Source: Lachnospiraceae bacterium
Lineage (GTDB): Bacteria; Bacillota; Clostridia; Lachnospirales; Lachnospiraceae
Assembly (NCBI GenBank): GCA_016284355.1
Contig: JAEEOQ010000004.1
Location: 80,135 to 144,134 of the forward strand
Direction: 5' to 3'
DNA length: 64,000 nucleotides
The notes beneath the pieces are model-generated. The model was not told the DNA's origin, searched no databases, and was given only the letters and a program-made list of their open reading frames with translations. Shown piece after piece: positions 16,524 through 24,379 of this stretch (its first letter is position 1; every line of letters begins with the position of its first letter). The translations under genes were made by a program, and so were the position numbers.

Positions 16524-17531
16524 ATGCAGGGGAAGAGACGTATAATTAGCGCCGGCCTTACAGAAGAAGACATCCGGATTGAAAACAATATAAGGCCAAA
16601 ACTTCTTTCCGATTATATCGGTCAGACAAAAGCAAAAGAAAACCTTAAAATTTATATAGAGGCAGCAAAAGAACGAGGTGAATCACTTGATCATGTTCTT
16701 TTATACGGACCTCCTGGGCTCGGGAAAACAACACTTGCAGGCATTGTGGCAAACGAGATGGGTGTCAACATGAAGATAACTTCAGGCCCTGCCATTGAAA
16801 AGCCGGGAGATATGGCATCTATCTTAAACAGCCTTCAGGAAGGAGATGTACTCTTTGTAGATGAGATACATCGTCTTAACAGACAGGTTGAAGAAGTTTT
16901 GTATCCTGCCATGGAAGATTATTGCATCGATATAATGATCGGAAAAGGCGAATCGGCAAGGTCTCTTAGGCTTGACCTTCCTAAATTTACTCTTGTGGGC
17001 GCCACCACAAAAGCCGGCAGCCTTACAGCTCCTCTTCGCGACAGATTCGGTGTTGTACACAGGCTTGAATACTACACTGTAGATGAGCTTTTAACCATTG
17101 TAAAAAGATCGGCAAAGATATTAAAAGTTGAGATCACAGACGACGGCGCTTACGAGATAGCAAGGCGTTCAAGAGGTACCCCTCGTATAGCAAACAGAAT
17201 GCTTAAAAGAGTCCGTGATTTTGCTCAGATAAAATATGACGGCAGGATCGATACAGATGTAGCTGCATACGCACTTACAAATCTTGATGTGGATGAAGAA
17301 GGACTTGATAATATTGACAGAGAGATCTTAAGGAGCATGATAACCAAGTTTGACGGCGGTCCTGTTGGTCTTGACACCATCGCCGTATCAATAGGAGAAG
17401 ACACAGGGACTCTTGAAGATGTTTACGAGCCTTACCTTATCCAGGCAGGTTTCCTAAAGAGAACACCTCGAGGCCGTATGGTAACCGAAAATGCTTATAA
17501 ACATTTAAATATGCCCTATCAGGCAAAGTAA
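16524..17531 (+). CDS. ruvB: Holliday junction branch migration ATPase RuvB
   Basis: A hexameric AAA+ motor that drives branch migration with RuvA. The 335 residues hold Walker [10 protein letters not shown] near residue 60, Walker [10 protein letters not shown] near 110, sensor 1 [19 protein letters not shown] and the C-terminal winged helix ([13 protein letters not shown]). AAGGAGAT before the ATG lies in the ruvA end. No ruvC is present, as expected for Firmicutes, which use RecU or another resolvase. Confidence 0.98.
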   Translation: MQGKRRIISAGLTEEDIRIENNIRPKLLSDYIGQTKAKENLKIYIEAAKERGESLDHVLLYGPPGLGKTTLAGIVANEMGVNMKITSGPAIEKPGDMASILNSLQEGDVLFVDEIHRLNRQVEEVLYPAMEDYCIDIMIGKGESARSLRLDLPKFTLVGATTKAGSLTAPLRDRFGVVHRLEYYTVDELLTIVKRSAKILKVEITDDGAYEIARRSRGTPRIANRMLKRVRDFAQIKYDGRIDTDVAAYALTNLDVDEEGLDNIDREILRSMITKFDGGPVGLDTIAVSIGEDTGTLEDVYEPYLIQAGFLKRTPRGRMVTENAYKHLNMPYQAK

Positions 17532-17546
17532 AGGAAGGCAATTAAT

Positions 17547-17918
17547 ATGAATATGATGAATGATCTTGAAGTGATCATAAACAATAAAAGATACACCATA
17601 AGCGGATATGAAAGCGAAGAATATCTTCAGAAGATAGCCTCATACCTTAACTCTAAGTACTCTGATTTTAAGACTAAAGAAGGGTACAATCATCTTGACC
17701 TTGATCTTCGCAATGTGCTTATGCAGATCAATCTTGCTGATGACTATTTTAAGATGAGTGAAAACAGCAAAAATCTTGAGGCAGAACTTGAGAAAAAAGA
17801 TAAGGAAATGTTTGAATTAAAGCATAACCTTGTATCTGTTCAAAAAAAGCTCGAAGAGCTTACCGAAAAATACGAGGCTGCTACTAAACAGACAGGCAAT
17901 AAACCTGTTAAGAGATAA
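17547..17918 (+). CDS. zapA: Cell division protein ZapA
   Basis: A small FtsZ-ring stabiliser that cross-links protofilaments. The 123-residue protein has the ZapA globular head (EVIINNKRYTISGYESEEYLQKIASYLN) and a coiled-coil tail from about residue 70 with alternating lysine and glutamate. Length is slightly above the 85-110 typical of Gram-positive members owing to the tail. It sits between ruvB and the U32 gene, in a single transcription unit. Confidence 0.92.
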   Translation: MNMMNDLEVIINNKRYTISGYESEEYLQKIASYLNSKYSDFKTKEGYNHLDLDLRNVLMQINLADDYFKMSENSKNLEAELEKKDKEMFELKHNLVSVQKKLEELTEKYEAATKQTGNKPVKR

Positions 17919-17927
17919 AGGGTTCTT

Positions 17928-20186
17928 ATGAAAAATGTTGAGATTCTTGCCCCTGCAGGTAACTATGATTGTTTTTTGGCTGCGGTAAACGCAGGAGCCG
18001 ATGCAGTTTACCTCGGGGGAAACATGTACGGAGCAAGAGCATTTGCAGGTAATTTTTGTAAAGAAGATCTGCTTAAGGCTCTTGACCATGCACATGTTTT
18101 AGACAAAAAAATATACCTTACCGTTAACACATTGCTCAGCAACAGCGAGATTGACAACGGTTTATATGACTTTATAGCGCCGCTTTATGAAAACGGTCTT
18201 GATGCGGTTATCGTTCAGGATCTTGGAGCGGCCTATTTTCTTCACGAAAATTTTAAAGACCTTCCTCTACATGCAAGCACTCAGATGACTATAACTAATC
18301 CCGGTTATTTAAATACTTTAAAAGAAAACGGATTTACAAGGATAGTGCCTGCAAGAGAGCTTTCGCTTAACGAAATAAAAAAACTTTCAAATTCCTCAGA
18401 CCTTGAAATAGAGTGCTTTGTACACGGCGCCCTATGTTATTGCTACTCAGGTCAATGTATGCTAAGCTACAGCAGAGGCGGAAGAAGCGGCAACAAAGGA
18501 AGGTGCGCTCAGCCATGCAGACTTTTATACGAAACTGCAGGCAAGGAAAGCTATTATCTTTCGCCTAAAGATCTTTGTGTGCTAGACTGCATTCCTGACC
18601 TTGTAGACGCGGGAATTGATTCCTTTAAGATCGAAGGGCGAATGAAAAAGCCTGAATATGTTGCAAACGCTGCTTATTTATATAAAAAATGGACAGACAG
18701 ATATCTTAGTCTTGGCAAAGAAGAGTTCGCAAATAAAGCAGATTCTTTTAAATCCGAGATGAGAAATGACCTTATAAGGCTTTCTGATATGTATAACAGA
18801 GGCGGATTTACTAAGGGCTTTTATTATATGCATAACGGTCCAGAGATAATGTCTGTAAACAGACCTAACCATTTCGGTACATTTGTGGCAGAAGTAGTTA
18901 AAGTTACCGGAAAAGACATGACTTTGCTTGCTAAAGAAGACATTAATGCTCATGATGTTATAGAAGTAAGGAAAAACGATAAAGAAATTTACGAATTTAC
19001 TACGGGCAAAAGTTATAACATAGGTGATCAATTTGTTATGAACTACAAGAAAGGCCTTAAGATAGACCAGAGCTGTCTTTGCTACCGTATAAGAAACAAT
19101 GAGCTTATTGAAAAAATAAATGATGATCTTAAAAAATATCCTGCAAAAAGAGATATAAGCATAAGCTGCGTTCTTACTCCCGGAAGCGAAGCTTTGTATA
19201 CCGCAAATGCAGGAGACATTAGCTATGAGCTTAAAGGAGACATAGTACAGACCGCCGCAAACAGACCGGTAGAAAAAGAAAGAATACTATCTGCGCTTAG
19301 CGCAACCGGAGATACGCTGTTTAATGCAGCAAAAACAGAAGTGACTTTAAACGGTGATGTATTTATTCCAATAGGGGCGCTTAAAGAAGCAAGAAGGAAC
19401 CTGTTAAAAGGGTTACAGGAAAAAATAACAGACAGTCATAAACGGACTTTAGGAAAAAGAGCAACAATAACCGGCTTTGCCAAAAGAAACACCGATATAA
19501 AACAGGCTGTCTCAAGGCTTGTAAGAAATATAGACGATCTTGAAACAGCAGTTAAATGCCAAAATTCTGACCTTATTTACATCCCGCTTGATGAACCGAA
19601 TTTTTATGATTCATATGACCTTATCTTTAACAAAGTTAAAGAAGCAGGGAAAAAGCTTGGGGTAGTGCTCCCTGTCATTTTCAGGGAGAAATATAATGAT
19701 ATAAGCTATATGCCAAAAGATGCAGATATTTACCTTGCTTCAGATATCGGTGAACTTGGTTATCTTGATAGCCTCGGAATACCAAAGTCTAAGGTTCGCC
19801 TTAATCACAACCTTTATGTTTGGAACAGATATACATACCTGTTTCATAAGAAAAACGGTTATGATAATTTCACGGTTAACCTTGAGCAGCCTTTTGAAGA
19901 ATCAAAAGCACTTTTAAGCGATCCTTTAGTAGATCCTTTAGATTTTGAATATGTAGCAAAAACAAGACTTCCTCTTATGACAAGTGCGGGCTGTATAATA
20001 AAGACCACAGGAAGCTGTGTTAAAACAGGTGCAAGAAGGATACTTAAAGCAGGAAATGATGATCTTGAAGTAGTATGCAATTGCAAGCATTGCTATAATA
20101 TGATCTTTGACAGCAAGATCACCGATAACTCAGAATTTGCTAAAGATAACTCAGATCTTATACGTTATTTACGCTATGATAATTAA
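17928..20186 (+). CDS. U32 family peptidase-like protein with DUF3656 (RlhA-like)
   Basis: A 752-residue cytoplasmic protein. The N-terminal 290 residues are the U32 domain: EILAPAGNYDCFLAAVNAGADAVYLGG and the hallmark around EIECFVHGALCYCYSG-C-x-LS with four conserved cysteines nearby (C-x6-C and C-x3-C), which in relatives bind an iron-sulfur cluster. A DUF3656 region follows to about residue 480, then a C-terminal U32-like half ending in a CNCKHC cysteine pair. The E. coli relative RlhA hydroxylates C2501 of 23S rRNA, so an RNA hydroxylase role is more likely than proteolysis. Inference from family. Confidence 0.85.
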   Translation: MKNVEILAPAGNYDCFLAAVNAGADAVYLGGNMYGARAFAGNFCKEDLLKALDHAHVLDKKIYLTVNTLLSNSEIDNGLYDFIAPLYENGLDAVIVQDLGAAYFLHENFKDLPLHASTQMTITNPGYLNTLKENGFTRIVPARELSLNEIKKLSNSSDLEIECFVHGALCYCYSGQCMLSYSRGGRSGNKGRCAQPCRLLYETAGKESYYLSPKDLCVLDCIPDLVDAGIDSFKIEGRMKKPEYVANAAYLYKKWTDRYLSLGKEEFANKADSFKSEMRNDLIRLSDMYNRGGFTKGFYYMHNGPEIMSVNRPNHFGTFVAEVVKVTGKDMTLLAKEDINAHDVIEVRKNDKEIYEFTTGKSYNIGDQFVMNYKKGLKIDQSCLCYRIRNNELIEKINDDLKKYPAKRDISISCVLTPGSEALYTANAGDISYELKGDIVQTAANRPVEKERILSALSATGDTLFNAAKTEVTLNGDVFIPIGALKEARRNLLKGLQEKITDSHKRTLGKRATITGFAKRNTDIKQAVSRLVRNIDDLETAVKCQNSDLIYIPLDEPNFYDSYDLIFNKVKEAGKKLGVVLPVIFREKYNDISYMPKDADIYLASDIGELGYLDSLGIPKSKVRLNHNLYVWNRYTYLFHKKNGYDNFTVNLEQPFEESKALLSDPLVDPLDFEYVAKTRLPLMTSAGCIIKTTGSCVKTGARRILKAGNDDLEVVCNCKHCYNMIFDSKITDNSEFAKDNSDLIRYLRYDN

Positions 20187-20190
20187 ATGC

Positions 20191-20219
20191 TTGCAATATA
20201 GGCATAAAGATGTTATAAT
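20191..20219 (+). promoter_or_regulatory. Promoter of rplS
   Basis: TTGCAA (20191-20196), 17-base spacer, TATAAT (20214-20219), four bases after the U32 stop. It starts the rplS transcript near 20226. Confidence 0.82.
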
Positions 20220-20222
20220 GTC

Positions 20223-20291
20223 AAATGTTGTGAAAATAGATGGTCCTCTGGGTGCAAATGGCATTTAAGAACATCCCATATTTGAAAGGAG
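20223..20291 (+). promoter_or_regulatory. Candidate L19 ribosomal protein leader
   Basis: The roughly 75-base untranslated leader of rplS has a long-range ATGTT (20225-20229)/AACAT (20270-20274) pairing enclosing a G/C-rich segment (20239-20262) just before the ribosome site AAAGGAG (20285-20291). Firmicute rplS genes are known to carry an autoregulatory L19 leader RNA; I cannot confirm the covariance model match here. Confidence 0.5.
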
Positions 20292-20299
20292 ATCTTACG

Positions 20300-20644
20300 A
20301 TGAACGAGATCATTAAGAACATTGAAGCTGAGCAGCTTAAAAAAGAAGTAGAAGACTTCAATGTAGGCGATACTGTTAAAGTATACGCAAAAGTTAAAGA
20401 AGGTAACAGAGAAAGAACACAGGTCTTCGAGGGTACAGTTCTTAAGAGACAGAACGGTGGAGCCAGAGAGACATTTACCGTAAGAAAGTTCTCTAACGGT
20501 ATCGGTGTTGAGAAGACATGGCCACTTCATTCTCCATCAGTTGAGAAGATCGAAGTAATCCGTCACGGTAAAGTTAGACGTGCTAAACTTAACTACTTAA
20601 GAAGCAGAGTAGGTAAGTCTGCTAAGGTTAAGGAAGCAAAGTAA
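20300..20644 (+). CDS. rplS: 50S ribosomal protein L19
   Basis: A large-subunit protein at the intersubunit interface. The 114 residues include the family core [20 protein letters not shown] and [21 protein letters not shown], with the basic C-terminus [20 protein letters not shown]. The ATG at 20300 follows AAAGGAG by eight bases; a GTG twenty codons upstream lies inside the leader. trmD and rpsP, common upstream partners, are not next to it here. It ends at a strong terminator. Confidence 0.98.
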   Translation: MNEIIKNIEAEQLKKEVEDFNVGDTVKVYAKVKEGNRERTQVFEGTVLKRQNGGARETFTVRKFSNGIGVEKTWPLHSPSVEKIEVIRHGKVRRAKLNYLRSRVGKSAKVKEAK

Positions 20645-20667
20645 TTTAACATAACCAAGGCTGTATT

Positions 20668-20702
20668 AAAGGATAACTATTACTTGATAGTTATCCTTTT
20701 TT
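20668..20702 (+). terminator. Intrinsic terminator after rplS
   Basis: A 13-base stem, AAAGGATAACTAT (20668-20680) with ATAGTTATCCTTT (20687-20699), six-base loop, then a T run. Expression of lepB downstream needs read-through or a promoter that I did not find clearly. Confidence 0.9.
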
Positions 20703-20747
20703 ATTGTATTATTTAATTTGGAATATTGTTAAAATAAGGCGGAAAAT

Positions 20748-21362
20748 ATGGCTAAACATAAATATAAATATAAAGTGGAAGTCGAGCCGCAAGTCATTAA
20801 AAGACGAAAGATCATAAAAGAACTTATCATCTGGACCCTTGAAACCGTATTTGTGATCTTTGCCGCGTATTACATTTCCTTTTTCTGGCTTGAAAAGACA
20901 TCCGTTGTCGGTACGTCTATGCAGACTACCCTTAGCGCAGGCGACACCATTCTTATAGATAAGTTTACTTATATGATAAGCAGTCCAAAGCGCTTTGATA
21001 TCATTGTTTTTAAACAAAGTAACAAAGAACATAATTACTACGATATCAAAAGGATCATCGGCCTTCCCGGCGAGACTGTCCGTATTGACGGTAATGGCGA
21101 TATTTACATAAATGATAATCTTATAACTGATATTGTGATCGCAGATAAGATGACAAACGGAGGGCTTGCAAGTACAGGTATTACCCTTGATGATGACGAA
21201 TACTTTGTGGTCGGTGACAATCGCAACTACAGCGAAGATTCAAGATTTGCAAATGTAGGAAACGTTATTAAAGACGACATCATCGGAAAAGCTTTTGTTA
21301 AGCTTAAACCTTTTACCCTTATAAATGAAGTTAATATCAAAAAAGATGAAACAGAAAGGTAA
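20748..21362 (+). CDS. lepB: Signal peptidase I (first copy)
   Basis: A membrane serine protease that removes signal peptides from exported proteins. The 204 residues have one membrane anchor (about residues 26-47), the catalytic Ser57 in GTSMQTT, the lysine general base Lys101 in DIKRIIGLPGETV and the C-terminal box DNRNYSEDSR. A basic N-terminus of about 24 residues is cytoplasmic. A second lepB lies one gene downstream, with the GTPase rbgA between them. Four bases separate it from rbgA. Confidence 0.95.
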   Translation: MAKHKYKYKVEVEPQVIKRRKIIKELIIWTLETVFVIFAAYYISFFWLEKTSVVGTSMQTTLSAGDTILIDKFTYMISSPKRFDIIVFKQSNKEHNYYDIKRIIGLPGETVRIDGNGDIYINDNLITDIVIADKMTNGGLASTGITLDDDEYFVVGDNRNYSEDSRFANVGNVIKDDIIGKAFVKLKPFTLINEVNIKKDETER

Positions 21363-21365
21363 TCT

Positions 21366-22205
21366 ATGAAATTACAGTGGTATCCGGGTCATATGACCAA
21401 AGCAAAAAGGCAGATGCAGGAAGACTTAAAGCTTATCGACGTTATAATCGAGCTTGTTGATGCCAGAATACCATATTCCAGTAAAAATCCCGATATAGAC
21501 GGGCTTGCAACGGGAAAGTCAAGAGTTCTTCTTGTAAATAAAACCGACCTTGCAGACCCGGCTGTTACAAAAGAATGGGTTAATTATTATACAGATAAAG
21601 GCTTTTTTGTTCTTGAACTTAACAGCAAAACAGGAACAGGCATTAAATCCGTTAATGACGTAATAGCAAAGGCTTGTGCAAAAAAGATTGAACAAAACCG
21701 CAAAAAAGGTATCATTAACAGACCTATGAGGGCTATGATCGTCGGTATACCAAATGTGGGCAAGTCCACATTTATTAACAGCTTTTGCAAAAAGGCTGTG
21801 GCTAAAACAGGAAACAAGCCCGGTGTAACCAAAGGCAAACAATGGATAAGGCTTAACAAAGATGTTGACCTTCTTGATACCCCCGGTATCTTATGGCCAA
21901 AATTTGAAGACGAAACCGTTGGTACAAATATTGCATTTATCGGCTCTGTAAGTGACGAAATAGTAAGCATTTCAGACCTTGCTTTTGAGCTTATAGTTAA
22001 GATAAAAAGTCTTGGATCTGACGCTGTATATGAAAAATATGGTGTTGAGAAAAAGGATGACGCATGGGAGACCCTTCGCGATATAGCTATAAAGCGAGGA
22101 TGTCTTGCAAAGGGCGGCGAGCCTGATATAGATAAAGCAAGTGCTTTTATCATAGACGATTTCAGAAACGGACGTATCGGAAGAATAACACTTGAAAGGC
22201 CGTAA
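21366..22205 (+). CDS. rbgA: Ribosome biogenesis GTPase RbgA (YlqF)
   Basis: A circularly permuted GTPase needed for late assembly of the 50S subunit. Motifs appear in permuted order in the 279 residues: G4 NKTDLAD near residue 58, G1 GIPNVGKST near 128 and G3 DTPGI near 173. The N-terminus WYPGHMTKAKRQM is a family signature. The position after rplS and before rnhB mirrors the Bacillus rplS-ylqF-rnhB order, except for the inserted lepB genes. Confidence 0.96.
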   Translation: MKLQWYPGHMTKAKRQMQEDLKLIDVIIELVDARIPYSSKNPDIDGLATGKSRVLLVNKTDLADPAVTKEWVNYYTDKGFFVLELNSKTGTGIKSVNDVIAKACAKKIEQNRKKGIINRPMRAMIVGIPNVGKSTFINSFCKKAVAKTGNKPGVTKGKQWIRLNKDVDLLDTPGILWPKFEDETVGTNIAFIGSVSDEIVSISDLAFELIVKIKSLGSDAVYEKYGVEKKDDAWETLRDIAIKRGCLAKGGEPDIDKASAFIIDDFRNGRIGRITLERP

Positions 22206-22207
22206 AA

Positions 22208-22924
22208 ATGTCAGAAGGTTTTAAGACTAAAAGTGAAGAAATTGAAGACAGTCTTGAATTTTGCAGAGATATAGACATTTATTACAAAGGCGGTAAAAAC
22301 GAAACCCCTTCTTCCCCTGCATTTTCATATAAACCTGTATACGTAAACGCTCCCGACACTTCAGGCTATGCTCCTGAAGAAAATTACGAGAGCGTTACAA
22401 GTGTTATCATTTCCAATATTATTCACCTTTTAGTCTGTGTCGTTATTGCAGCCGTCATTTCAAGAGGCATAAACAAATACATTCTTCAGCAGGTATCTGT
22501 TGACGGAAGCTCCATGGAAGCTTCTCTTTATGACGGCGACAGACTCCTTATGAACAAATTTGACTACAGATTTAATGACCCAAAAAGATTTGATATTGTC
22601 ATTTTCCCTTTTGAAGATGACGTTTATCTTATTAAAAGAGTTATAGGGCTTCCGGGTGAAACCGTACAGATAATAGACGGTTATGTGTATATAAACGGTG
22701 AATTTTTACAAAACGATATTTACTGTGACGACACTATAGAAACCGCCGGAACTGCTATGCAGCCCCTTAAGCTTGGCGATGACGAGATATTTGTTCTCGG
22801 AGATAACAGGAACAACTCCCTTGACTCAAGGTATACCGCTGTTGGCAATATTAAGCTGTCAGACATTATGGGGAAGGCTTTCTACCGTGTTTATCCATTT
22901 GACAGATTAGGAAAGGTTGAATAA
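22208..22924 (+). CDS. lepB: Signal peptidase I (second copy)
   Basis: A second type I signal peptidase of 238 residues. It differs from the first copy by a roughly 65-residue acidic and proline-containing cytoplasmic N-terminus before the membrane anchor (about residues 64-86). The catalytic pair is Ser102 in DGSSMEASL and Lys143 in LIKRVIGLPGETV; DNRNNSLDSR is the C-terminal box. Both copies look active. Its stop shares a base with rnhB. Different substrates or expression of the two copies is possible but not shown. Confidence 0.95.
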   Translation: MSEGFKTKSEEIEDSLEFCRDIDIYYKGGKNETPSSPAFSYKPVYVNAPDTSGYAPEENYESVTSVIISNIIHLLVCVVIAAVISRGINKYILQQVSVDGSSMEASLYDGDRLLMNKFDYRFNDPKRFDIVIFPFEDDVYLIKRVIGLPGETVQIIDGYVYINGEFLQNDIYCDDTIETAGTAMQPLKLGDDEIFVLGDNRNNSLDSRYTAVGNIKLSDIMGKAFYRVYPFDRLGKVE

Positions 22925-23685
22925 TGGCATCAAGACAGGTAAGCGAGATAAAAAACATATTAAAAGAGGCAGACGTAAGCGAGCTTCCACTTCTAATAAA
23001 AGAATTTGAAGAAGACGAGAGAGCCGGAGTTAAGTCTGCTATAGAATCAGCTAATAAACGTATTTCTAAATACGAAGAAGAGATGAAAAGGGTAGAGAGT
23101 ATGTGTTACTTTGAAAAAAAGTACTCTGCTTTTACCAATATATGCGGTATAGACGAGGTTGGAAGAGGTCCTCTTGCAGGCCCTGTTATGGCAGCCGCGG
23201 TTATATTGCCAAAAGATCTTCGCATCCCTTATATTAACGATTCAAAAAAGCTTACCGCTGCAAAAAGAGAAGAACTCTACGATATTATCTCAGAAAAAGC
23301 AATTGCCATAGGTCTTGGTATGGCGGGGCAGGAAAGGATAGATGAGATAAATATACTCCAGGCTACCTATGAGGCTATGAGGGATGCAATTCATCATCTT
23401 AAAGTTCCTGCTGATTATCTTCTTGTGGATGCAGTACATATTCCAAAGGTTGATATTCCTCAGGCAGGTATCATTAAAGGTGATGCAAAGAGCATAAGTA
23501 TTGCGGCAGCAAGTATAATTGCCAAAGTTACAAGAGACCGCATTATGACAGATTATGACAAAGTGTATCCGGAGTACGGATTTGCAGGAAACAAAGGATA
23601 TGGTTCCGCAGAACACATTGAAGCATTAAAAAAATACGGTCCATGTCCGCTTCACAGAAGATCATTTATAAAAAACTTTATTTAA
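22924..23685 (+). CDS. rnhB: Ribonuclease HII
   Basis: It cleaves RNA in RNA-DNA hybrids and single ribonucleotides in DNA. The 253-residue chain has a 70-residue helical N-terminal extension as in the long Bacillus form, then the catalytic GIDEVGRGPLAGPV motif, the DSKKLTAAKRE segment, LLVDAVHIP with the third aspartate and KVTRDRIMTDYD. It overlaps the lepB stop by one base (TAATG). Confidence 0.96.
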   Translation: MASRQVSEIKNILKEADVSELPLLIKEFEEDERAGVKSAIESANKRISKYEEEMKRVESMCYFEKKYSAFTNICGIDEVGRGPLAGPVMAAAVILPKDLRIPYINDSKKLTAAKREELYDIISEKAIAIGLGMAGQERIDEINILQATYEAMRDAIHHLKVPADYLLVDAVHIPKVDIPQAGIIKGDAKSISIAAASIIAKVTRDRIMTDYDKVYPEYGFAGNKGYGSAEHIEALKKYGPCPLHRRSFIKNFI

Positions 23686-23712
23686 TCTTAAGCCAAAAGG
23701 GGTTTATGTTAT

Positions 23713-24018
23713 ATGGCTGAGGAAAAAAACTTTGAATTTAAAAAGTTTAATAAAGAAGAGCCTAAAACCGCAGTTGCCCTTCGTTACGATGAAAATCAGG
23801 ACGAGGCCCCGAGAGTCATAGCCGCCGGTAAAGGAAAAATTGCCGAAAAGATCATAGAAAAGGCAAAAGAGAGCGATGTCCCTTTACATAAGGACGCAAA
23901 GCTTGCAAAAAGCCTTTCAAACCTTGAGATCGGAGACAATATTCCCCCTGAGCTGTACGAAGTAGTTGCGGAAGTACTTGTATTTATTAACAGAATGGAC
24001 ACATTAAGGAGCAGATAA
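23713..24018 (+). CDS. ylqH: FlhB C-terminal-like protein (YlqH family)
   Basis: A 101-residue protein resembling the cytoplasmic FlhB/EscU export-switch domain alone, with no membrane part. KTAVALRYDENQDEAPRVIAAGKGKIAEKIIEKAKESDVPL follows the FlhB pattern, shown here by key residues A-V-A-L, A-P-x-V and G-x-G-x-x-A. The NPTH autocleavage motif of FlhB is absent at the matching place (EPKTAVAL). Bacillus YlqH, next to rnhB, has the same form. No flagellar gene is in the window. AAAGGGG precedes the ATG. Confidence 0.85.
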   Translation: MAEEKNFEFKKFNKEEPKTAVALRYDENQDEAPRVIAAGKGKIAEKIIEKAKESDVPLHKDAKLAKSLSNLEIGDNIPPELYEVVAEVLVFINRMDTLRSR

Positions 24019-24019
24019 T

Positions 24020-24376
24020 ATCAAACAGGAAAACAGAATAAAAGGAAACAGAGGCGAAGAGCTTGCAGCAAACTTTCTTATAAGATCCGGTTATGAGATC
24101 ATTGAAAGAAATTATTACCTAAGAAGCGGCGAGATTGACATAATAGCTTATTCGCCTGAAAGAATACTTACTTTTGTGGAAGTAAAATACAGAAGCAGCA
24201 GAAGCTTTGGCGATCCGGCCCTGGCCGTTACCCCCGCCAAGCTTCAAAAAATAGTTAGAACAGCAAAACATTTTATGCTTGTAAGAAAGATCCCTATGGA
24301 GACACCCTGCAGTATAGACGTGATTTCAATTACCGGCGACCTGATTGAGCATTATAAAAATGTTACGGGATATTGA
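24020..24376 (+). CDS. yraN: YraN/UPF0102 family nuclease-like protein with a non-standard start codon
   Basis: The frame from 24020 encodes a full-length UPF0102 protein (118 residues): GNRGEELAANFLIRSGYEII, RNYYLRSGEIDIIAY and LTFVEVKYRSSRSFG, which is the restriction-endonuclease-like core with Glu, Asp and ExK. No ATG, GTG or TTG occurs between the in-frame stop at 24005-24007 and the conserved N-terminus; the first standard start, GTG at 24176, would delete half the fold. AAGGAG (24006-24011) lies eight bases before ATC at 24020, directly behind the ylqH stop. ATA at 24038 is a second option. Either a rare start codon or a sequencing or mutational change. Confidence 0.75.
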   Translation: MKQENRIKGNRGEELAANFLIRSGYEIIERNYYLRSGEIDIIAYSPERILTFVEVKYRSSRSFGDPALAVTPAKLQKIVRTAKHFMLVRKIPMETPCSIDVISITGDLIEHYKNVTGY

Positions 24377-24379
24377 CAG

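Noticed and set aside
21587..22153. A 188-codon minus-strand frame under rbgA
   Set aside because: Shadow of the GTPase reading frame; no family likeness and no ribosome site.
24176..24376. Short 66-residue gene starting at GTG 24176
   Set aside because: It is only the C-terminal half of YraN; upstream residues in the same frame match the family N-terminus.
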